A DNA stretch of 64,000 nucleotides from JAKVBH01 sp049800955 (GCF_049800955.1 NZ_JBNAGA010000002.1:682001-746000); one strand, 5' to 3'. Positions 55,375-64,000 are shown, counted from the stretch's first letter. Numbers and translations: made by a program. Notes: generated by a model from the letters alone, not told the origin.

Positions 55375-56103
55375 ATGTCCGATATCGCCATCGAAATGCG
55401 CAATGTGAACAAGTGGTTCGGCGATTTTCAGGTCCTCAAGGAGATCAACCTCACGGTTTCGCGAGGAGAGCGCGTGGTGATTTGCGGCCCCTCTGGCTCG
55501 GGCAAATCAACTGTTGTGCGTTGCATTTCCGAGCTTGAGGCGCATCAGGAAGGCACCATTGAGCTGGATGGGATCGATATCGGCCAAGGCGCGGGTACGC
55601 CGGGCGATGTCGGCATGGTCTTTCAGCAATTCAACCTCTTTCCGCATCTGACGGTCATGCAAAACCTGACGCTGGGGCCGATGAAGGCGCGGGGGTTGAG
55701 CCGAACCGAGGCCGAGGACCGGGCGCGCACCTATCTGGACCGTGTGCGCATTCCCGAACAGGCGGAGAAGCGCCCCGGCCAATTGTCTGGCGGTCAACAA
55801 CAGCGCGTAGCCATCGCGCGCTCGCTCTGCATGGAGCCCAAGGTCATGCTCTTTGACGAGCCGACCTCCGCGCTGGATCCTGAAATGATCTCAGAGGTGC
55901 TCGATGTCATGGTGGAGCTGGCCGAGGACGGCATGACGATGGTGGTCGTGACCCATGAGATGGGGTTTGCCCGCAAGGTGGCCGACAAGATGGTCTTCAT
56001 GGATGCGGGCGAGATTGTCGAGGCGGGACCTCCGGGGCCGTTCTTCGAGGCGCCAAAATCCCGGCGCTGCCAGAAATTCCTGAGCCAGATCCTGCAGCAT
56101 TGA
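55375..56103 (+). CDS. Amino-acid ABC transporter ATP-binding protein
   Basis: 242 aa of the GlnQ/HisP class: Walker A CGPSGSGKST, Q-loop VFQQFNLFPHLT, signature LSGGQQQRVAIARSL, Walker B VMLFDEPTSALDPEM, switch VTHEMGFARKVADK. The start MSDIAIEMRNVNKWF is well placed. It energises the permease whose gene begins 8 bp after its stop. Confidence 0.93.
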   Translation: MSDIAIEMRNVNKWFGDFQVLKEINLTVSRGERVVICGPSGSGKSTVVRCISELEAHQEGTIELDGIDIGQGAGTPGDVGMVFQQFNLFPHLTVMQNLTLGPMKARGLSRTEAEDRARTYLDRVRIPEQAEKRPGQLSGGQQQRVAIARSLCMEPKVMLFDEPTSALDPEMISEVLDVMVELAEDGMTMVVVTHEMGFARKVADKMVFMDAGEIVEAGPPGPFFEAPKSRRCQKFLSQILQH

Positions 56104-56111
56104 GACAGCCC

Positions 56112-56870
56112 ATGCGTATCGTCTTCCTTCTCGCCGCCTGCCTTTTGCTTACGGGATGTGCCTCCAACAGCACCTGGGGCTGGTATGTCATTGATCCGAC
56201 AACGCCCACCGGCTGGACCAATATCAAGTTCCTCGTGGGCGGAATGTGGAGCACGATCCAGATTTCCGTCATTGCTGCCGTGATCTCGATCACGCTGGGG
56301 CTCCTCGTAGCGCTGCCCGCTTTGTCGGACCGCTGGTACGTGCGTATCTTCAACCGGGTCTATGTGGAGTTCATCCGCTCGATCCCGCTGCTGCCGATGC
56401 TCTTTTGGGTCTTCTATGGCTTGCCGATCGTGTTCAAATCCATGGGGGTGGACATCCCGATTGATCCCTTCTGGGGCGCGATCATTACGCTGGCGATCTC
56501 TGACAGTGCCTTTACGGCGGAAATCTATCGCGGCGGTATCCAGTCGATTGCCAAGGGGCAGGCAGAGGCCGCGCGCACCATCGGGCTGAATTACCGCCAG
56601 ACCATGCGCTACGTGATCCTGCCGCAGGCCATCCGGCGCATTCTGCCGCCGTTGGCCAATCAATTCATATATATCGTCAAGATGTCTGCCTTTGCCTCCG
56701 TGATTGGTATGCAGGAGCTCACACGGCGGGCCAATGAGCTTGTGGTCACCGAATACCGCCCGCTCGAAATCTACACGCTTCTGATCCTCGAATACCTCGT
56801 GCTGGTGCTGATCATCAGCGCAGGTGTCCGGTGGTTGGAGCGCAAAATGGGATCGGATGAAAGAGGATGA
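56112..56870 (+). CDS. Amino-acid ABC transporter permease with lipobox-like N-terminus
   Basis: 252 aa from the ATG at 56112; an in-frame TTG at 56100 overlaps the upstream stop and is possible. The HisM/GlnP-type body has WSTIQISVIAAVISITLGLL, VEFIRSIPLLPMLFWVFYGL and the EAA loop GQAEAARTIGLNYRQTMRYV. The first residues (MRIVFLLAACLLLTGCASNS) read as a lipoprotein signal with a LTGC lipobox, which is unusual for a permease. It overlaps the next gene by 4 bp. Confidence 0.88.
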   Translation: MRIVFLLAACLLLTGCASNSTWGWYVIDPTTPTGWTNIKFLVGGMWSTIQISVIAAVISITLGLLVALPALSDRWYVRIFNRVYVEFIRSIPLLPMLFWVFYGLPIVFKSMGVDIPIDPFWGAIITLAISDSAFTAEIYRGGIQSIAKGQAEAARTIGLNYRQTMRYVILPQAIRRILPPLANQFIYIVKMSAFASVIGMQELTRRANELVVTEYRPLEIYTLLILEYLVLVLIISAGVRWLERKMGSDERG

Positions 56871-57214
56871 GTGACATGGACTGGAACGACTTCATGGACG
56901 AGACCGTCGCCAATATCACGGCGCTGTCGCGGGAGATGCCGGAGACGGTCAAAGGCTTCAACCAGATGGGCGGCGCTGCGAAAAAGAGCGGAGCGCTTGA
57001 TGAGAAGACCAAGGAGCTGATGGCGCTTGGCATCGCTATTGCCACGCGCTGTGACAGCTGCATCGGCTTTCACGTCAAGGCGCTGATCCGGTTGGGGATC
57101 ACCCGTGATGAGCTTTGCGAAGCGCTTGCCATGGCGACCTATATGGGCGGCGGCCCGTCTTATGCCTACAGCGCCAAGGCGCTGAAGGCGTTTGAGGTGT
57201 TCTCCGCAGAGTAG
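56867..57214 (+). CDS. AhpD-like carboxymuconolactone decarboxylase-family protein
   Basis: 115 aa from the ATG in an ATGA overlap with the permease. The redox motif RCDSCIGFHVKALIRLG has the CxxC...H of AhpD-type proteins, followed by ELCEALAMATYMGGGPSYAY. It probably acts as a small thiol peroxidase or unknown decarboxylase-like enzyme; why it is coupled to the transporter is unclear. It ends 4 bp from the convergent RTX gene. Confidence 0.88.
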   Translation: MSDMDWNDFMDETVANITALSREMPETVKGFNQMGGAAKKSGALDEKTKELMALGIAIATRCDSCIGFHVKALIRLGITRDELCEALAMATYMGGGPSYAYSAKALKAFEVFSAE

Positions 57215-57218
57215 GGCT

Positions 57219-58880
57219 TTACAGGATCAGGTCATCCTCGGTGAGCCCCGCTCCGGCACCGACGTTCAGCGTGAACTCGGAGGCGGCGTCGGTATCGGTG
57301 CTGATATAGAGCCGGCCGATGAAATCGTTGTAGCGGACCTCGTTGCCCGCACCGGTATAGCTCGACACGAACGTCAGCGTGCCCGCGAAGCCAGACAGAT
57401 CAATAATGTCCTCGCCTGCGGTAAAGTCAGTGATCGTGTCGCGTGTGGAGCTGTTGGGGCTGTCGCCAGCTGAATTGAAAACAAAGACATCCGCGCCATT
57501 GCCGCCCGAGATCGTGTCGCGGCCCGAGCCGCTGTCGATCGTGTCGTCTCCCGAGCCGCCGCGAATGCTGTCACTGCCCGAACCGGCGTCGATGAAATCA
57601 TCTCCCAGCGAGCCGGAAATCACGTCATTGTTCGCGCCGCCGAAGATCCGGTCATTGCCCGAGCCCGCGTCTATGGTGTCATCACCGGTGGAGCCGGAAA
57701 GCGTGTCATCCCCCGCGCCGCCGCGCAGCTCATCAGAGCCGCCCTCGCCGCGAATGAGATCGTCGCCCGAGCCGCCCGCCACTTCATCGTCATTGGCACC
57801 GCCATTGAGCGTATCGTCCCCCGAGCCGCCATTGATCGTATCAAGCGCGACATCGCCGAAGATCACATCATCGCCGCTGTTGCCGTTGAGGATATCGGAG
57901 CCATTGCCGCCTTCAATGTAATCATCGCCGGAGCCGCCGTGGATCTCGTCGCGGTCATCGCCGCCATAAAGATCGTCATTGCCCGCGCCGCCGCGCATCG
58001 TATCGTTGCCCGCCTCGCCCTGCATTGTGTCATCGCCATCGCGACCCACGAGAGAATCCGCGCCCGCGCCGCCAAAGACATTGTCATCGACATTGCCCGC
58101 GAGGACCGTGTCATTGCCGTCAAGCATCTGGATCGAGCGGGCCGAGCCATCGCCGGTGGCGGTGTAGCTGTCCCCCTGATTACTCAGGATCACATCGCCG
58201 GTGATCGTGCCTGAGTTGGCGACTGTGATGGGGCTGCCAGTATCGGATAGAACATCACCTTGGATCAGTCCGGAATTGGTCACGCTAGACGTAGAATCTA
58301 CATATACCGCAATGCCCTCACGCCCGATAATCGTGCCGCTGTTTTGAATATCCACGTTTTGGCCAAGAACACCGGCTGTAATGAATGAACTACCGATGCC
58401 GACAATTGTGCCGGTGTTGATGATTGGGATCAGGTCAGCGACACCAATTGCATAGACGCCAGAGTGGGTCTGAGATGAAATATAGCCATGGTTCTCAATA
58501 TAGCTGCCAGTGGTTCCCTCAAAATAAATGCCGGATACGTCTGCAAAAATCTCGCCATAATTTGTAATTCGCTGATTTGCCCCATCCTGGGTAACGATAG
58601 CTTCATTACTGCTTAAAATCTTGGCAGTTCTGGCGATGTTGATCGTCAAGTTGGTCAAGCCGCCCGCACTGATCCCAACGAAAAAGTCAAAGGCGTCACC
58701 CTCCGACACGATTGTGCCTAGGATATTTAGGGTGACGTTGTTGAGCGTTGGGATCGAGTCCCGTGGAACGAAAGCGTCGGCGTTTGTCGCAAGCGTGACA
58801 CCCTCGAGCAGCGTGACGGTATCGTTACTGTCGATTTCATATTGCGCAAAACGATTGGTGGATAAAATTTCAAATGCCAT
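57219..58880 (-). CDS. RTX calcium-binding protein, copy 1
   Basis: 553 aa. The N-terminal 260 residues are rich in short beta-repeats (VTNSGLIQGDV, VANSGTITGDVI) like a beta-helix. From about 265 to 470 run over 20 RTX nonapeptides (GGAGADSLV, GGSGDDTLN, GGSGDDLIR). The C-terminus (TITDFTAGEDIIDLSGFAGT ... LTEDDLIL) is the serralysin-type end with a type I secretion signal. There is no N-terminal signal peptide. The secretion system is outside the window. Possible roles: surface layer, matrix or adhesion protein. Confidence 0.88.
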   Translation of the reverse strand: MAFEILSTNRFAQYEIDSNDTVTLLEGVTLATNADAFVPRDSIPTLNNVTLNILGTIVSEGDAFDFFVGISAGGLTNLTINIARTAKILSSNEAIVTQDGANQRITNYGEIFADVSGIYFEGTTGSYIENHGYISSQTHSGVYAIGVADLIPIINTGTIVGIGSSFITAGVLGQNVDIQNSGTIIGREGIAVYVDSTSSVTNSGLIQGDVLSDTGSPITVANSGTITGDVILSNQGDSYTATGDGSARSIQMLDGNDTVLAGNVDDNVFGGAGADSLVGRDGDDTMQGEAGNDTMRGGAGNDDLYGGDDRDEIHGGSGDDYIEGGNGSDILNGNSGDDVIFGDVALDTINGGSGDDTLNGGANDDEVAGGSGDDLIRGEGGSDELRGGAGDDTLSGSTGDDTIDAGSGNDRIFGGANNDVISGSLGDDFIDAGSGSDSIRGGSGDDTIDSGSGRDTISGGNGADVFVFNSAGDSPNSSTRDTITDFTAGEDIIDLSGFAGTLTFVSSYTGAGNEVRYNDFIGRLYISTDTDAASEFTLNVGAGAGLTEDDLIL

Positions 58881-58930
58881 GGTGTGTCCCTATCCAAGTG
58901 CGGCTCTTGGTTTGAGCGCTGTTTGTTTGG

Positions 58931-58963
58931 CCCCCCGGGCGCGCTCAAGCCCGCGCCCGGAGG
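58931..58963 (-). terminator. GC-rich hairpin between the two RTX genes
   Basis: CTCCGGGCGCG and GCGCCCGGGGG form a strong stem on the minus strand between the two RTX genes. There is no T-run, so partial termination or mRNA protection is likely. Confidence 0.45.
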
Positions 58964-58980
58964 GAGGGTTATGTCTGAGC

Positions 58981-60645
58981 TCAGAGGATCAGATCGTCCT
59001 CGGTCAGGCCCGAGAAGGCACCAATATCGAGAGAGAATTCTGAAGCGGCATCGGTGTCTGTGGTGATATACAGCCGCCCGATCGTATCATTGTAGCGCAC
59101 TTCATTGCCCGCGCCGGTGTAGCTTTCGACGAAGGTCAAACCGTCGGCGATTTCAGACAGGTCGATTTGATCAATCGTCGCGACGAAGTCGATGATCGTG
59201 TCGCGCTGGTTGCTGTTGGCGCTCTCGGCGGCGCTGGTGAATACGAAGATGTCATTGCCTTCGCCGCCCGAGAGCGTATCGCGCCCGGTGCCGCCTTTGA
59301 TCGTGTCATTGTCAGATCCGCCGCGGATGCTGTCATTGCCAGAGCCGCCATCGAGGAAATCATTGCCAAGTGTGCCCTCCAGCGTGTCGTTGTTGCTGCC
59401 TCCGAACAAACGATCATCGCCGGAGCCGCCGTCCATCTCGTCATTGCCGCTTGAGCCGGACATGGCATCATTGCCGGAGCCTCCGCGCATGACATCCGAG
59501 CCGCTTTCGCCCCGGATCGTGTCGTTGCCGGAGCCGCCGCCTATTTCATCGGCGTTGTTCCCGCCGCGCAGATCATCGTCGCCGGAGCCGCCAGAGATCG
59601 TATCGTTTGCCGTGCCGCCGAGGATCGTATCATCGCCACTGTTGCCGTAGAGCTCATCCGTGCCGCTGTCGCCGTTGATGATGTCGTCGCCGGAGCCGCC
59701 GGAGATCCGGTCTGCGCTGTTGCCACCGAAGAGATCGTCATTGCCGCCGCCACCATTGATCGTGTCCGTGCCACCATCGCCGGAAAGCAGGTCGTCGCCA
59801 TCGCGGCCAAACAACAGATCGCTGTTCTCACCGCCCGTCATGTTGTCCGTTTGAGCGCCGCCAATGAGCGTGTCGTTGCCATTTTCGCCTTGGATGAAGC
59901 CTGTCACAAGACCACCGCGTCCGTCGTAGCGATCGTTCTCGTTGCCCAAAAAGACACTGCCATCGACGCTACCGAAGTTCGTTATGCTGTCTTCGCCACC
60001 CAGCAGCAGGACATCCCCGATCACGATGCCTCCATTGGTGAACTGCATCTCGATCATCGTATCAGGGTTCAAGAAACGCGGTGCGTCAAAGGAGAAGCTC
60101 GCGTTGGAAACAGCGGTGTTGAACCCGGTGAGCGCAGCTTCTGTTCCCATGATCGTGCCGTAGTTTTCGAGGATCGTCGTTGTGCCGGTTGACCCTGACA
60201 TACCGACGGCCGCGCTGAAGCCATTGGAATCGCGGTCTGACGCGACCTGCACAACGCCGGTTGTCGTGATGGTCACGCGATCTGTCTCATCGCTGGCGCC
60301 GCCGAAACTGAAGATCGGGATGTCAGCCGCCTCGACAAACCCACTCACAGTCGCGATAGTATTCCCCCCTCCCAAAAAGATGCCTTCGCTGCCGTTTGCC
60401 GTTCCCAAAATCTGGCCCGTTTGCGTGATCGTCACGATATCATTTTCGCCCGCGCGGATGGCGGTGCCGTTTTCGGAGGCGACGATGCCCGAGACAATCA
60501 GATTTGAGGTGGCCGCACCGGTGCCGATGGAAATGGCGTTGGCCAGATTTTCGAGCGACACAACGGCCGTGCTGACAACAAGAGTTGTGCTGCCATCGCT
60601 GACGCTTTGCGTGGTGGTAAGTGTTCCGGTGATAAGATCGGTCAT
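58981..60645 (-). CDS. RTX calcium-binding protein, copy 2
   Basis: 554 aa, a paralogue of the next gene downstream and of near-equal length. The N-terminus (MTDLITGTLTTTQSVSDGST) and the first 250 residues differ more, with NYGTIMGTEAAL and NGGIVIGDVLLLGGEDSIT beta-repeats. RTX nonapeptides follow (GGAQTDNMT, GGSGDDIIN, GGSGNDTIR), and the end FVESYTGAGNEVRYNDTIGR ... LTEDDLIL is almost identical to copy 1. It is probably exported by a type I system and folded by external calcium. Confidence 0.88.
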   Translation of the reverse strand: MTDLITGTLTTTQSVSDGSTTLVVSTAVVSLENLANAISIGTGAATSNLIVSGIVASENGTAIRAGENDIVTITQTGQILGTANGSEGIFLGGGNTIATVSGFVEAADIPIFSFGGASDETDRVTITTTGVVQVASDRDSNGFSAAVGMSGSTGTTTILENYGTIMGTEAALTGFNTAVSNASFSFDAPRFLNPDTMIEMQFTNGGIVIGDVLLLGGEDSITNFGSVDGSVFLGNENDRYDGRGGLVTGFIQGENGNDTLIGGAQTDNMTGGENSDLLFGRDGDDLLSGDGGTDTINGGGGNDDLFGGNSADRISGGSGDDIINGDSGTDELYGNSGDDTILGGTANDTISGGSGDDDLRGGNNADEIGGGSGNDTIRGESGSDVMRGGSGNDAMSGSSGNDEMDGGSGDDRLFGGSNNDTLEGTLGNDFLDGGSGNDSIRGGSDNDTIKGGTGRDTLSGGEGNDIFVFTSAAESANSNQRDTIIDFVATIDQIDLSEIADGLTFVESYTGAGNEVRYNDTIGRLYITTDTDAASEFSLDIGAFSGLTEDDLIL

Positions 60646-60970
60646 GAATAGGCCCTTGGACTTGATTTAATTCAGCGTGATGCCGGTGAACAGGATTGCT
60701 TTTGCAATAGGTGCTCGGCGCTACGCAGGTCTGTTAATCAAATCACACATGATGGGGCCGCAGGGATTTATTTGATCAAAAACAAGGATCGCAATGCGTT
60801 TTTTCTGCCTGCGATTTGTCACGACGCCTTGGGTGCCGCCACGCGGTTGCAGGGGCAGGCGTTGCTCGCCCTAAGGGGGGAGAACGGGGCATGTCACGCA
60901 GCGGTGTGGCGCGCGGGCGCACGTGCTCAGATCGCCAAGTTGTGCAAGTGTGACCCAGCGCCAGCAGGTA
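60646..60970. other. 325-bp intergenic region
   Basis: The first part (60646-60800) is AT-rich and probably holds the promoter for the RTX genes. The rest is downstream of frcA. I see no gene or strong terminator here. Confidence 0.5.
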
Positions 60971-61747
60971 TCACGCCATCTCGGCGTTTTCCGGTACCGC
61001 AGCACCCGTCATGTACGCCACAGCGTCAGACATGGAGTGCTCTTTGGGATCAATAACGCAGAGCCGCTTGCCCAGACGGTGGATATGAATCCTGTCGGCC
61101 ACTTCAAAAACATGCGGCATGTTGTGGCTGATCAGGATGATCGGAATGCCACGCGCCTTCACGTCCTGGATCAGTTCGAGGACCCGGCGGCTTTCCTTGA
61201 CGCCAAGCGCGGCGGTGGGTTCGTCCAGAATGATGACCTTTGAGCCAAAGGCCGCCGCGCGGGCCACGGCCACGCCCTGACGCTGACCGCCTGACAGGGT
61301 TTCTACGGCCTGATTGATGTTCTGGATCGTCATGAGACCCAGCTCCGAGAGCTTCTCTCGGGCGAATTTCTCCATCGCGGCCCGGTCCAGCTTTCGAAAC
61401 CATTTGCCCATGATCCCGGGTTTGCGCAATTCGCGCCCCATGAACATGTTGTCTGTGATCGAAAGGGCAGGGGACATCGCGAGCGTCTGGTAGACCGTCT
61501 CGATGCCCGCATTGCGCGCTTCGATCGGTGAGGAAAACGCAACCTTCTTGCCCTCAAGATAGACCTCGCCTTCATCCGGGATCACGGCGCCAGAGACTGC
61601 TTTGATCAAGGAGGATTTACCGGCGCCATTGTCGCCGATGACCGCGAGGATCTCGCTCGGGTAGAGCTCGAAATCACAATGATCGAGGGCCGTCACCTTG
61701 CCATATCGTTTCACGAGGTTCTTTGCACTGAGGATGGGCGCGGTCAT
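60971..61747 (-). CDS. frcA: Sugar ABC transporter ATP-binding protein (FrcA-like)
   Basis: 258 aa, a single ATPase domain (unlike the double RbsA/XylG): Walker A IGDNGAGKSSLIKAVSG, signature LSGGQRQGVAVARAAAFG, Walker B VIILDEPTAALGVKES and switch SHNMPHVFEVADR. This form is typical of fructose/ribose-type FrcA. Its start is preceded by a sequence that once encoded an FrcC-like tail (LDKWNRKVET then TGA overlapping the ATG), so the pair was probably coupled in the past. Confidence 0.87.
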   Translation of the reverse strand: MTAPILSAKNLVKRYGKVTALDHCDFELYPSEILAVIGDNGAGKSSLIKAVSGAVIPDEGEVYLEGKKVAFSSPIEARNAGIETVYQTLAMSPALSITDNMFMGRELRKPGIMGKWFRKLDRAAMEKFAREKLSELGLMTIQNINQAVETLSGGQRQGVAVARAAAFGSKVIILDEPTAALGVKESRRVLELIQDVKARGIPIILISHNMPHVFEVADRIHIHRLGKRLCVIDPKEHSMSDAVAYMTGAAVPENAEMA

Positions 61748-61978
61748 GTCTCGACCTTTCTATTCCATTTGTCCAACGCGGCTTTACCGTGGACCCGGCA
61801 AGTGATGCTTGCATCACTGAGAGGGTGGACCTTGCTGTGCGTCTTCATGATGCGACCTTCCGGATCCATTGGTCCAACGCGGCCCTGCCGCGGACCCGGC
61901 AAGTGATGCTTGCATCACTGAGAGGGTGGACCTTGCCATGCGTCTTCATGATGCGACCTTCCGGATCCATTGGTCCAC
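61744..61978. repeat. 101-bp tandem repeats at the frcC-frcA junction
   Basis: Two units (61763-61863 and 61864-61964) differ at about 8 of 101 positions, with a partial unit inside the frcC end. Each holds the stem GTGATGC-TT-GCATCAC and a GTCC...GCGG/CCGC...GGAC stem conserved by a G-U change. On the minus strand each unit ends in codons for an FrcC-like tail (ALDQWIRKVAS and a TGA). A third, diverged tail (LDKWNRKVET) runs into the frcA start. Confidence 0.85.
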
Positions 61979-63016
61979 GGCGACCGCTGCAATAATCAGC
62001 AAGCCGATCAGCAGGAATGTCCATTGCGCATCGGCGCCGAGCAGCCTGAGGCCCAGCGTAAAGACGCCCACAATCAGCGCTCCGAAGAGTGCGCCAAGGA
62101 TAGAGCCACGCCCGCCAAAGAGTGAGATGCCACCAATCACCACGGCGGTGATGCTTTCGATGTTGGCGAGTTGTCCGACGGTGGGCGAGATGGAGCCGAT
62201 CCGCCCCACCATGGCCCAACCGGCAAAGGCGCAGATGAGGCCAGAGAGCAGATAGACGGAGATCAATGTCTTTTTGACATTCACACCCGCAAGCTCGGCT
62301 GCATCCGGGTCATCCCCTACAGCATAAACATGCCGCCCCCAGGCCGTGTGTTTGAGCGCATAGGCCAGTGTGAAGATCAGGATCAGCATGAAGATGACCC
62401 CGAGTGTGAGCGTTGCGCCGCCTACCTGAAACTTTGTGCCGAAGATTTGCAGAAGCGGTGCGACCTCTTCGATATCCGCGCTGCGAATGGTCTCGTTGGC
62501 GGAATACAGGAAATTCGCGGCCAGCACGATCTGCCACATGCCAAGCGTCACGATGAACGGGGGCAGCTTCATGTAGGCCACCAGCCAGCCATTGATGAGC
62601 CCGCAGATCATTCCGACCGACAGCCCCGCGAGGATCGCCACCTCCACGGGCATGCCATAGCGGAAGACGAATTGACCCATCACAACGGACGAGAGCACCA
62701 TGATGGCGCCGACGCTGAGATCGATGCCCGCCGTCAGGATGACAAGCGATTGCGCCGCAGCCACGATGCCCACGATCTGCACCTGTTGCAGGATCAAAGT
62801 CATGGCGAAAGGCGAGAAGAACCGTTGCCCGATCAGCATGCCAAACAGGACAATCGAGGTCACAAGAACGATGAGCGGCACAAGGGCGGGATTGACATGC
62901 AAAGCGTGTTGCAGACGCCCGACCAGGCCTTTGTGCGGATCGTCAAACTCGGCGACTTTTTCTTCCGTGCCTTTCAGGCCGTCTTCGAATTCCTTGCCAG
63001 ATGAACTGGTTGACAT
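61946..63016 (-). CDS. frcC: Sugar ABC transporter permease (FrcC-like)
   Basis: 356 aa from the ATG at 63016, with GGGGAGGAC upstream. A long cytoplasmic N-terminus (about 1-45) precedes about ten membrane segments. The stretch GIVAAAQSLVILTAGIDLSV and the EAA-like VAYMKLPPFIVTLGMWQI, AELAGVNVKKTLISVYLLSG fit RbsC/FrcC permeases. The C-terminus VDQWIRKVAS lies in the repeat unit, so the last codons belong to the duplicated tract. Confidence 0.9.
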   Translation of the reverse strand: MSTSSSGKEFEDGLKGTEEKVAEFDDPHKGLVGRLQHALHVNPALVPLIVLVTSIVLFGMLIGQRFFSPFAMTLILQQVQIVGIVAAAQSLVILTAGIDLSVGAIMVLSSVVMGQFVFRYGMPVEVAILAGLSVGMICGLINGWLVAYMKLPPFIVTLGMWQIVLAANFLYSANETIRSADIEEVAPLLQIFGTKFQVGGATLTLGVIFMLILIFTLAYALKHTAWGRHVYAVGDDPDAAELAGVNVKKTLISVYLLSGLICAFAGWAMVGRIGSISPTVGQLANIESITAVVIGGISLFGGRGSILGALFGALIVGVFTLGLRLLGADAQWTFLLIGLLIIAAVAVDQWIRKVAS

Positions 63017-63170
63017 GATGTCCTCCCCGCGCGGTTCGCGCCGCACCCTGCTCCATCAGAAGTCGCTTGCGCTGCGACGCGGGTCGCGCCGGCCCAGAAA
63101 GGCCGTGCAGCGCTTGCAAAACGGTGAGGGGCGCATCATGCGCGCCCCTCGAGGTCTTGTTGTGTTCAGC

Positions 63171-64000
63171 TCAACCCCAGCAGAGTTCGAGACCTTCGGC
63201 CGAAGAAATGGACGGAACGCCATCAACGGGGTTGTCGGTCACGAGGGCCACGCCTGTGTCAAAGAAGTCTTTGCCGGGCGTGTTCTCGGGCTTGGCGCCT
63301 GTGTCCGCCCATGTCTTGACGGCTTCAACACCCAACGCTGCCATCAGGAGCGGGTATTGCTGGGACGTCGCGCCAAGCGCGCCATCTGCAACCGCTTGGA
63401 CACCCGGGCAACCGCCGTCGACCGAGACCACGACGACGTCATCAACCTTGCCGAAGTCTTTCAGCGTCTCATGAGCGCCGGCGGCGGCGGGCTCGTTGAT
63501 CGTGTAGAGTACGTTCACGCCGTCATCCATGGTCAGAAGGTTTTCCATGGACTTGCGCCCGCCTTCTTCGTTGGCGTTTGTGACTTCGTTGTTGATGATA
63601 CGAGGATCGCTTTCATCACCCCATTTGTTGGGGTCACCCAGCTCGACGCCGAATCCCGTCAGGAAGCCCTGGTTGCGCAGCACGCCCACGGTGGGTTGTG
63701 AGACGTTGATGTTCATCATGCCGATCTTGGCGGAGGATGTATCGCCCACAGTGCCCGCAGCCCATTTGCCGATGAGCTCGCCGGCGAGGAAATTGTCCGT
63801 CGCGAAGGTCGCGTCAGCGGCGTCAATGGGGGTCAGCGGTGTGTCGAGCGCAATGACGAGAATGCCTGCATCGCGCGCCTGCCGGACCGCAGGAACGATG
63901 GAGGATGTGTCTGATGCGGTGATCAGGATCCCTTTGGCGCCATCGAGGATGCAGGTTTCAATCGCCTGAACCTGTGTCTCATGGTCGCCATCGATCTTGC
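63171..64000 (-). CDS. frcB: Sugar-binding protein of the frc operon (partial)
   Basis: 276 residues are visible; the N-terminus with its signal peptide is beyond the window edge. A LacI/RbsB-type periplasmic-binding domain: IDGDHETQVQAIETCILDGA, GILITASDTSSIVPAVRQAR, VIALDTPLTPIDAADATFAT and NVLYTINEPAAAGAHETLKD. The end is ISSAEGLELCWG. It would bring fructose or a related sugar to FrcC/FrcA. The stop lies 154 bp before the frcC start. Confidence 0.88.
   Translation of the reverse strand, partial: KIDGDHETQVQAIETCILDGAKGILITASDTSSIVPAVRQARDAGILVIALDTPLTPIDAADATFATDNFLAGELIGKWAAGTVGDTSSAKIGMMNINVSQPTVGVLRNQGFLTGFGVELGDPNKWGDESDPRIINNEVTNANEEGGRKSMENLLTMDDGVNVLYTINEPAAAGAHETLKDFGKVDDVVVVSVDGGCPGVQAVADGALGATSQQYPLLMAALGVEAVKTWADTGAKPENTPGKDFFDTGVALVTDNPVDGVPSISSAEGLELCWG

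Noticed and set aside
57500..58200. CRISPR-like short repeats
   Set aside because: They are degenerate codons for the RTX nonapeptides, with no spacers.
60772..61056. 94-codon frame on the plus strand
   Set aside because: It overlaps the frcA end, has no ribosome site and no coding character.

Overview
The window is chromosomal DNA of an alphaproteobacterium, most likely a marine roseobacter-type Rhodobacteraceae. Supporting signs are the high GC, the hemD-Mic60-HemY synteny, the sulfonate (DHPS/sulfolactate) catabolic operon, the tight ATGA/GTGA gene overlaps and the RTX proteins. I see no rRNA, tRNA, CRISPR array or insertion sequence. Genes and functions are called by reading translations and recalled family motifs; no database search was run.

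1-17.4 kb is a surface-polysaccharide locus: Wzx-like flippase (partial), Wza-like export lipoprotein, hybrid histidine kinase with a small periplasmic SUOX-fold partner, GalU, a fused WecG/TagA-type glycosyltransferase plus initiating sugar transferase, a NarL-type response regulator, a Wzz-like chain-length protein and a Wzy/WaaL-like polymerase. A carbamoyltransferase - DUF5989 - SxtJ - SGNH cassette follows. Four intergenic copies of a palindrome (TATCC-N4-GGATA) lie before its transcription units and look like the operator of the locus's own response regulator.

17.4-25.2 kb holds a TetR/VOC divergent pair with twin operators, a ugp-type glycerol-3-phosphate ABC operon with an extra small membrane protein, an aldo/keto reductase and a GFA-family protein. 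25.4-37.8 kb is one long alpha-glucan operon: alpha-glucosidase, glgB, glgC, glgA, glgX, pgm and an amylosucrase, which would feed sucrose directly into glucan.

37.9-44.7 kb is a sulfonate operon: a HisD-like enzyme best read as HpsN, an SDR, a zinc alcohol dehydrogenase, a universal stress protein, ComD, ComE and an FMN alpha-hydroxyacid dehydrogenase (SlcD-like). Together these would convert DHPS to sulfolactate, sulfopyruvate and sulfoacetaldehyde. A divergent LacI regulator is separated from hpsN by a double operator. 44.8-46.4 kb encodes a cobalt-type nitrile hydratase.

46.5-54.3 kb is housekeeping: hemY, Mic60 and hemD in one direction, then tsaD, gpsA, YciI, EVE and DUF1761 in the other, and a DUF2853 gene. 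54.4-57.2 kb is a polar amino-acid-type ABC transporter with an AhpD-like protein. 57.2-60.6 kb carries two tandem RTX proteins. 61.0-64.0 kb is a sugar ABC operon (frcB partial, frcC, frcA) whose frcC-frcA junction has been expanded by 101-bp tandem repeats that carry copies of the frcC C-terminus.
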